Shown piece after piece: positions 58,934-64,000 of a stretch of DNA of 64,000 nt. How positions within the stretch are numbered: the stretch's first letter is position 1; each line of letters begins with the position of its first letter. Source of the stretch: Gemmatimonadaceae bacterium. GTDB lineage: Bacteria; Gemmatimonadota; Gemmatimonadetes; Gemmatimonadales; Gemmatimonadaceae. Below the pieces are notes generated by a model. It saw nothing but the letters and a program-made list of their open reading frames with translations. It had not been told where the DNA came from and searched no databases. The position numbers and the translations under genes are program-made. The stretch lies in NCBI GenBank assembly GCA_020846935.1, contig JADLCY010000001.1, positions 806,001 through 870,000 of the forward strand, in the 5' to 3' direction.

Positions 58934-60084
58934 GCCCGCGCGTGTCCCTGGAACTGACCGCGTCGTGCGTTCGCGGTGTGGTCATGCCGGCGTGGCGCGA
59001 CACGGTGGTGCGCACGTTCGAGGTGCCGTGGTCGCCGGCGGATCCGTCAGGCGCGATTCCGGCGCTGCGCGCCGAGCTACCGGCACCGGACGGCATCTCC
59101 GTGGCGATCGGGCTGGCCTTCCTGCACATCACGCGCGTGGAGTTGCCGCCGAGCACGGATGAGGTGCGTGACGCGATGGTGCAGCTCGAGCCGGAACGGT
59201 TCTTCCCGCTGACGAGGTTGTTGCGCGCGGCCGTGATGCCCGGGAGCGACGTGGCGTTCGCTGCAGATGCCACGTGGCTCGACGCGGTCTGCGTCGCGCT
59301 GGAGACCTGGGGACCGATCGCGCGCATCGAAGCGGGACCGGTCGCGCTGCTCGCCACGGTGGCACCGGGCGCCTCGGCCACGTGGCGCCTCCCCGCCGGC
59401 GAGGGAGAGACGGGCGTGCTCGTGCTGCGTGATGGACGCATGGTTTCGTTGCGAAGAATGTCGAGCCGTGAGGCGCCGGAGGCACCCGAGGTTCCCGATG
59501 GAGACGGGGTCCCTGGCCCCTGGCGCGTGGCGCGCGGGGCGGCCCGTCGCGAGGACGCGTCACTGGCCGGTACGCTGTTCACCGCAGCTCAACGCGTCGT
59601 CGCGGCGCGGCGCGGTCGTCGTGCCATGGCGACGGCGATCGTCGCGGCCGTCGCGGGGCTCACCGTGCTCTTCGCGAGCGTGGATCGCTCACGCGAGCGC
59701 ACGCTCCAGGCGCTCGAAGCCGAGGCGGTGCGCCTCACGGGCGAGGCGCGCGAGGCGCTCGACGCCCGGGCCCGGACGGTGCTCGCCCAGCAGGAGACGC
59801 GGCTGGTGCGGGCCACGCAGGCCGAGCGCGCCAATCCCGCCGCCGCCCTCGCCGCCATCGGTGCCACGCTGCCGAACGACGTGGTCCTGCTCACCGCGAG
59901 GGCGCGCGGCACGGAGTGGCAGATCGACGGCACGGCACGCAATGCCGCCACGCTGGTCCCGCTGCTCGATGCCGACCCGCGCTTCGACAACGTGCGATCG
60001 CTCGCCGCCAGTTCGCGTTTCCGCGATGGCGAGCGCACGCGCGAATCCTTCTCCATCGCGTTCCGTGTCCATCCGACGCCCTGA
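58930..60084 (+). CDS. gspL: Type II secretion assembly-platform protein, GspL/PilN-like
   Basis: The 384-residue protein begins at a GTG whose GTGA overlaps the GspK stop. Its N-terminal part is cytoplasmic (VALLATVAPGASATWRL, LVLRDGRMVSLRRMSS), then a membrane helix at about 235-255 (AMATAIVAAVAGLTVLFASV), a coiled region (RTLQALEAEAVRLTGEARE) and a PilN-like periplasmic domain (NPAAALAAIGATLPNDVVLL). This order corresponds to GspL, which recruits the GspE ATPase to the membrane. The call rests on topology and order more than on sequence motifs. Confidence 0.68.
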   Translation: MSPRVSLELTASCVRGVVMPAWRDTVVRTFEVPWSPADPSGAIPALRAELPAPDGISVAIGLAFLHITRVELPPSTDEVRDAMVQLEPERFFPLTRLLRAAVMPGSDVAFAADATWLDAVCVALETWGPIARIEAGPVALLATVAPGASATWRLPAGEGETGVLVLRDGRMVSLRRMSSREAPEAPEVPDGDGVPGPWRVARGAARREDASLAGTLFTAAQRVVAARRGRRAMATAIVAAVAGLTVLFASVDRSRERTLQALEAEAVRLTGEAREALDARARTVLAQQETRLVRATQAERANPAAALAAIGATLPNDVVLLTARARGTEWQIDGTARNAATLVPLLDADPRFDNVRSLAASSRFRDGERTRESFSIAFRVHPTP

Positions 60085-60610
60085 CCCGCGCGAGCGGCGC
60101 ACGCTTGTGATCGGGGCGACCGTGGCCGCGCTCGCGCTGCTTGGCGCGTTCGTGGTGCAGCCTGCTGCGCGGCGTTGGAGCGATCGCGAAGCAGCGATCG
60201 ACGCGGCGCGCGACCGCGTGGCGCGCCTGGCGGGACTGCGCGCGCAGGCACCGGAACTCATTGCGGCATCCGAGGCAACGCCTGGCGACGATCGGGTGCT
60301 CGCGGTGCGCGGCCGCACGGTGGCGCTGGCCTCGGCGGAACTGCAGGGCGCGCTGCAGGAGTTCGCACGCGTGAGCCACGTGAGTGTGGAGCGGCTCGAC
60401 CTGGTCGATATCGCGGACTCTTCGCTGGTGCGCGCCACGATGAGCGCGACCACGGACATCTACGGCGTGGCGGACCTGCTGACGCGCCTGCAGGCGTCGC
60501 GGCGGGTGCTCGCCATCGAAGACGTGCTCGTGACCTCCAACCCCGTGTTGCGGGGCCAGCTGCTGCAACTCGCACTGACCGTGCGGGCGCCCGTGGTGCT
60601 CGAGCCGTGA
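60065..60610 (+). CDS. gspM: Type II secretion assembly-platform protein, GspM-like
   Basis: A 181-residue protein beginning at the GTG at 60065, so its first 20 bases overlap the end of the GspL-like gene. A single membrane helix lies at about 15-34 (LVIGATVAALALLGAFVVQP), followed by a short coiled coil (DREAAIDAARDRVARLAGL) and a ferredoxin-like periplasmic domain (LQEFARVSHVSVERLDLVD, TTDIYGVADLLTRLQASRRV). The topology and position after GspL match GspM. Confidence 0.7.
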   Translation: MSIRRPDPRERRTLVIGATVAALALLGAFVVQPAARRWSDREAAIDAARDRVARLAGLRAQAPELIAASEATPGDDRVLAVRGRTVALASAELQGALQEFARVSHVSVERLDLVDIADSSLVRATMSATTDIYGVADLLTRLQASRRVLAIEDVLVTSNPVLRGQLLQLALTVRAPVVLEP

Positions 60611-61125
60611 CCATCCGCCCGAGCCTCCTGCGGCGCGCGTCCTGGCTCCTGAGCGCGCTCGGCGTCATCGTCGCCGCCGTCGTGTGGTGGATGCCGCCCA
60701 ACGTCTCTGCGGCGCCGCTCGCTCCCGCCGCGGCCGTGGATTCACCGGTTGCACCGGTGGCCATCGACCCGGCCATTGCCGAGGAGATCGCGGTGGCCAA
60801 CCTGTTCGCCGCGAGCCGCACGCCGCCCGCCAAGCGCTACAGTCCAGCGGATGCGCAGGCCTCGTCGGCCGACGGGATGGTCGAGCCCACGACCATCGTG
60901 GAGGCCGCGCCAGCCGACGGACCACGCTTGCTGGGCACCGTCGTCGGGCCCGCGGGGCCGATGGCGTTGCTGCAACTCGAGCCCGGCGGCACCGCACGGC
61001 TCTACGCGGCAGGAGAAGCCGACGCTGGCTATCGCATCATTTCGATCGCACCACGTGTGGTCGTGCTCCGGGGTCCCGGAGGGCGCACCACGCTTCGACT
61101 CGATCCCGAGGAGGATCGCCCGTGA
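60607..61125 (+). CDS. Type II secretion GspC-like (homology-region) protein
   Basis: A 172-residue protein; the GTG overlaps the GspM-like stop (GTGA). It has one membrane helix (about 9-29, ASWLLSALGVIVAAVVWW), a proline/alanine-rich linker, and a beta-rich domain at about 100-172 (RLLGTVVGPAGPMALLQLEP, GGTARLYAAGEADAGYRIIS). This is the layout of the GspC HR domain, which touches the secretin and the platform. No PDZ domain follows, so it is a short form. A PilP-like role is an alternative. Confidence 0.65.
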   Translation: MTIRPSLLRRASWLLSALGVIVAAVVWWMPPNVSAAPLAPAAAVDSPVAPVAIDPAIAEEIAVANLFAASRTPPAKRYSPADAQASSADGMVEPTTIVEAAPADGPRLLGTVVGPAGPMALLQLEPGGTARLYAAGEADAGYRIISIAPRVVVLRGPGGRTTLRLDPEEDRP

Positions 61126-62867
61126 GGCATCCCGTTCCTGTCGCCACGCCACGTCGCGCCCGCGCGCGCTGGCTCGCGACCATGCTGCTGGGTCTCGCCG
61201 CGACGGCGTCGCGGGCCGAGTCACAGACCCGGCTCGACTTCCGCGACGCGCCGTTGGCCGATGTCGTGCGCACGCTCGCCGCCACGATGGGCCTGAGCGC
61301 GATCGTGAATGACAGCGCCGGCACTCGCGTGTCGTTCTCGACGGCGGCGCCGGTGCCCAGCGCGGAGATTCCCCAGATTCTCGAGTCGATCCTCGAGACA
61401 CACGGACTCGTGCTGGTGGTGCAGGGCCGCGTGGCGCAGGTGTACCCCGTGTCGCAGGCGCCAAAGACAGGCCAGGTCGGGTTCGGATTGACGCTGGCCG
61501 AGCCCGCTCCCGTCGGTCTGGTGACGCAGCTCGTTCCCCTGCAGTCGATACGAGCCGACGAAGGCGCAGCCGCGCTCAAGGGAATGGTTTCCCCAGGCGC
61601 CACGATCGAGCCGGTGGCGCGATCGAACGCGCTTCTGATCACCGATCGGGCGGCGAACGTACGTCGCTATCTCGAGGTGCTGCGCCGTCTCGATGAACGG
61701 TCGCAGGGCGAGGCCGGGCTTCGCACCTACGTGGTGCCACTCAAGTACGCCACCGCCGACGATCTCGCGCAGTCGATGGGCCAGCTCTTCGGGATCACCG
61801 TGGCGGGCGGGAGTCAGCGTTCGCTCGACGACCTGAGTCTCTCGCGTTCCCTGCGCGACTATCGCGAGCGCGAGATGGACACGTTTCGGACGCGCCAGTC
61901 CATGACGCCGGCGCCGATCATCGTGAACCCGGCGGGCGGTGCGGGTGCGGCAGCGCGTGACAGTGCAGCGCCCGGCATGCTCGTCGGCCAGACCACCGTC
62001 GTGCCGCACGGGCCGACCAACTCGCTGCTGATCCGGACGTCGCCGCCAAACTTTCCGCTGCTGCAGGAAACGGTACAGTCGCTCGACGTGCGACCCGCGC
62101 AGGTGCTGCTCGAGGTCACCGTCGCGGAGGTGACGCTGGGGACGGGTGACCAGTTCGGCGTGGACTGGTCGAGCGTGGGTGGCAGCACGACGACTTCGTC
62201 CGGCAACCCGGCGGTCGCCGACTCCGGTTCGCTCCGCGACTTTGCCGTGCGGGTGGTCACACTGCGCAACGCGAACGTGCGCGCGATCCTCCGCGCGCTG
62301 TCCACGCGGTCACAGGTGCGGGTGCTCTCGACGCCGTCCGTGGTCGCGACCAACAACCGCGAGTCGCGCATCCTCGTCGGGAGTCGCGTGCCGTTCATCG
62401 CGTCGACGCGACTCGGCAACGATGTGGCGATCGATCGCAACGTGCAGTACGAAGAGGTCGGCACATCGCTCACCATCATCCCGACGATCAACCTCGACGA
62501 CTACGTGAGCGTGCAGATCCTCCAGGAGGTCAGCTCCCTCACCACGCAAACGGTGCAGGCGGCGCTCAACGCGCCGGTGATCTCCACGCGCGAGGCGTCC
62601 ACCCGTGCCGTGATGCGCGACGGCCAGACAGTGGTGATCGCGGGGCTGATCGGGACGTCGCGCGAGGACATCGAGAGCGGGATTCCGTTCCTCAAGGACA
62701 TCCCGCTCATGGGGAACCTCTTCAAGCGCCGCAGCGTGGCCCGCAACCGCACGGAGGTCGCGATCTTCGTCACGCCGTACATCGTGCGCACGGACGAAGA
62801 CGCCGATGCGCTGCGCGAGCGCGTGCGTCGCCGCATGGACGCCGACACGAGCGCGGTGCGTCGCTGA
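61122..62867 (+). CDS. gspD: Type II secretion secretin, GspD-like
   Basis: A 581-residue protein (GTG start overlapping the previous stop) with a signal peptide (about 18-35, MLLGLAATASRAES). The N-terminal domains include a short N0-like region (LDFRDAPLADVVRTLAATMG) and repeated secretin N domains (ALLITDRAANVRRYLEVL, SLLIRTSPPNFPLLQETVQS). The C-terminal secretin barrel has VLLEVTVAEVTLGTGDQFG, VRVLSTPSVVATNNRESRI, ILVGSRVPFIAS, YEEVGTSLTIIPTINLDDY and VVIAGLIGTSREDIESGIPF. It forms the outer-membrane channel of the secretion system. Length is typical. Confidence 0.92.
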   Translation: MRHPVPVATPRRARARWLATMLLGLAATASRAESQTRLDFRDAPLADVVRTLAATMGLSAIVNDSAGTRVSFSTAAPVPSAEIPQILESILETHGLVLVVQGRVAQVYPVSQAPKTGQVGFGLTLAEPAPVGLVTQLVPLQSIRADEGAAALKGMVSPGATIEPVARSNALLITDRAANVRRYLEVLRRLDERSQGEAGLRTYVVPLKYATADDLAQSMGQLFGITVAGGSQRSLDDLSLSRSLRDYREREMDTFRTRQSMTPAPIIVNPAGGAGAAARDSAAPGMLVGQTTVVPHGPTNSLLIRTSPPNFPLLQETVQSLDVRPAQVLLEVTVAEVTLGTGDQFGVDWSSVGGSTTTSSGNPAVADSGSLRDFAVRVVTLRNANVRAILRALSTRSQVRVLSTPSVVATNNRESRILVGSRVPFIASTRLGNDVAIDRNVQYEEVGTSLTIIPTINLDDYVSVQILQEVSSLTTQTVQAALNAPVISTREASTRAVMRDGQTVVIAGLIGTSREDIESGIPFLKDIPLMGNLFKRRSVARNRTEVAIFVTPYIVRTDEDADALRERVRRRMDADTSAVRR

Positions 62868-62868
62868 C

Positions 62869-64000
62869 GTGAGCGATCACCTTCGGGCCGCGGCCTCCGG
62901 GCCACTCGCCGCCGAGCTTCCGGCGCGGTTCATGGAGGAGCACGCCCTCCTGCCGCTCCGGGTGGAGCCGGACGGCGCCCTCGTGGTGGCCTGCGGACGA
63001 CCGCCGGATGCGACGATCGCCGACGAACTGCAGCGGCGCTTTGGCCGCACCGTGCGCTGGTACGAGGCCCCGCTCAACGACGTGCAGGCCGCCATCCTCG
63101 CCGCCCGTCGGGAAGCGACACCGGTCGCACCGGCCAGCGCGCTGGAAACCGAGGCCATGGGCGACCTGCGCGCCCAGGCGAATGACGCGCCCGTGGTGCA
63201 ACTGGTGAACGCCATGCTCGCCGACGCGCTGCGCACGGGGGCGAGTGACCTGCACCTCGAGACCGGGCGCGACGGCCTGCGGGCACGCCTGCGCCAGGAC
63301 GGCGTGCTGCGCGACGTCGCGACCTACCCGGCGCGGCTCGCCGCCGGAGCCCTGAGCCGCGTGAAGCTGCTCGCCGGGCTCGACATCGCCGAGCGTCGCC
63401 TGCCGCAGGACGGGCGCGCCCGGGTGCGGCTCGGCGACCGCGAGGTGGACCTGCGTGTGTCCACGCTGCCCGCGCTGCACGGCGAGTCGGTGGTGCTTCG
63501 CGTGCTGGACCACGGCGGCGGCGCGCGCGACCTGCCGGCGTTAGGCATGCCGGTCACCGTCGAGGCCGCGTTTGCCCGCGTGCTGGCCCGGACCAGTGGA
63601 CTCGTCCTGGTGACCGGACCAACCGGCTCCGGCAAGACCACCACGCTCTATGCCGCCCTCGCACGACTCAATCAGCCCGGCGTGAAGGTCGTGACCGTCG
63701 AGGACCCCGTGGAGTACCAGCTCCCCGGCGTTACCCAGGTGCCCGTGCATCGCAAGGCCGGGCTCACCTTCGCGACCGCGCTCCGATCGATCCTTCGCCA
63801 TGATCCCGACATCGTGATGGTCGGTGAGATGCGCGACCGCGAGACCGCCGACGTCGCCATCCAGGCCGCCCTCACCGGTCACCTCGTGTTCTCCACGCTC
63901 CACACGGGCGACGCACCCAGCGGCGTCACCCGACTCGTGGACATGGGGGTCGAGCCCTATCTCGTGGCCGCCACCGTGCAGGCCATCCTCGCCCAACGAC
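62869..64000 (+). CDS. gspE: Type II secretion ATPase, GspE-like (5' part, cut by the window edge)
   Basis: The frame opens at the GTG at 62869, two bases after the secretin stop, and runs to the window end without a stop (377 codons seen). The N-terminal domain is short (LPARFMEEHALLPLRVEPD). The motor has ASDLHLETGRDGLRARLRQD, Walker A LVTGPTGSGKTTTLYAAL (Gly250 onward), the Asp box VVTVEDPVEYQLPG, Walker B LRHDPDIVMVGEMRDRETAD and the His box AALTGHLVFSTLHTGDAPSG. It powers pseudopilus assembly from the cytoplasm. The zinc-binding region of GspE would lie beyond the edge. Confidence 0.92.
   Translation, partial: MSDHLRAAASGPLAAELPARFMEEHALLPLRVEPDGALVVACGRPPDATIADELQRRFGRTVRWYEAPLNDVQAAILAARREATPVAPASALETEAMGDLRAQANDAPVVQLVNAMLADALRTGASDLHLETGRDGLRARLRQDGVLRDVATYPARLAAGALSRVKLLAGLDIAERRLPQDGRARVRLGDREVDLRVSTLPALHGESVVLRVLDHGGGARDLPALGMPVTVEAAFARVLARTSGLVLVTGPTGSGKTTTLYAALARLNQPGVKVVTVEDPVEYQLPGVTQVPVHRKAGLTFATALRSILRHDPDIVMVGEMRDRETADVAIQAALTGHLVFSTLHTGDAPSGVTRLVDMGVEPYLVAATVQAILAQR

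Noticed and set aside
1-64000. tRNA, rRNA, integrase or insertion sequence that would mark a mobile element
   Set aside because: I looked in every gap for tRNA-like TTCGA loops and CCA ends and for transposase motifs and found none.

Overview
The window is a high-GC, protein-dense stretch of a Gram-negative bacterial chromosome. Signal peptides ending in A-Q-A or A-Q, many exported amidohydrolases and peptidases, a type II secretion operon, a DUF1207-type barrel and HEAT-repeat and OmpA-like envelope proteins together suggest a Gemmatimonadota-like organism. That placement is inference from style and gene content, since there is no rRNA gene here. I saw no tRNA, rRNA, CRISPR array or insertion sequence.

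Layout. 1-3.1 kb: fragment of an aldolase-like gene, an SPFH/prohibitin protein with a small membrane partner, a TIGR01777 epimerase and an AlkA-type glycosylase. 3.5-5.7 kb: a FlgM-like protein divergent from a FliA/WhiG-type sigma factor, then a degenerate histidine-kinase-like protein. 6-12.5 kb: exported amidohydrolase, a quinone/electrophile-stress cluster (MarR regulator, ring-cleaving dioxygenase, esterase) with a clear palindromic operator, cupin, M15 peptidase and GNAT. 12.6-18 kb: an oxidoreductase run (Tat-exported small subunit, GMC oxidoreductase, amidohydrolase, PQQ dehydrogenase). 18-24 kb: small membrane proteins, a duplicated-domain exported protein, a lipoprotein, a DUF1207-like barrel and an amidohydrolase. 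24.3-28.7 kb: a lower-GC accessory-looking pair, an AAA ATPase and a 942-residue helical protein ending in a DUF2325-like domain. 29-34.7 kb: SWIM-SNF2 helicase, transglutaminase-like protein, PAS pseudokinase/receiver hybrid. 34.7-38.1 kb: M20 peptidase, asparaginase and D-amino-acid-type aminotransferase. 38.3-42.5 kb: cassette of coiled-coil protein, membrane OmpA protein, Rab-like GTPase, receiver-like and EAL-like proteins. 42.5-45 kb: NtrC-type two-component pair. 45.2-48.8 kb: ECF sigma, putative anti-sigma and two exported HEAT-repeat proteins. 49-53 kb: DASS transporter, D-threonine-aldolase-like enzyme, YceI protein and a cupredoxin lipoprotein. 53.2-56.5 kb: sarcosine-oxidase-type enzyme fused by overlaps to a LytS/LytTR pair. 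56.8-64 kb: type II secretion operon (H, I, J, K, L, M, C-like, D, E), running off the end.

Genes are tightly packed, with many ATGA or GTGA stop/start overlaps that imply translational coupling. Several signalling proteins have lost their catalytic residues (two kinase-like proteins, one EAL-like, one receiver-like), so part of the signalling here probably works through binding rather than catalysis. Four intergenic stretches carry degenerate short tandem repeats, three of them with a roughly 40-bp unit that looks related between loci. The octamer CGTTAGGC recurs across the window and holds most of the few TTA leucine codons I found. The most promising undescribed systems are the OmpA/GTPase cassette (38.3-42.5 kb) and the ATPase/DUF2325-like island (24.3-28.7 kb).
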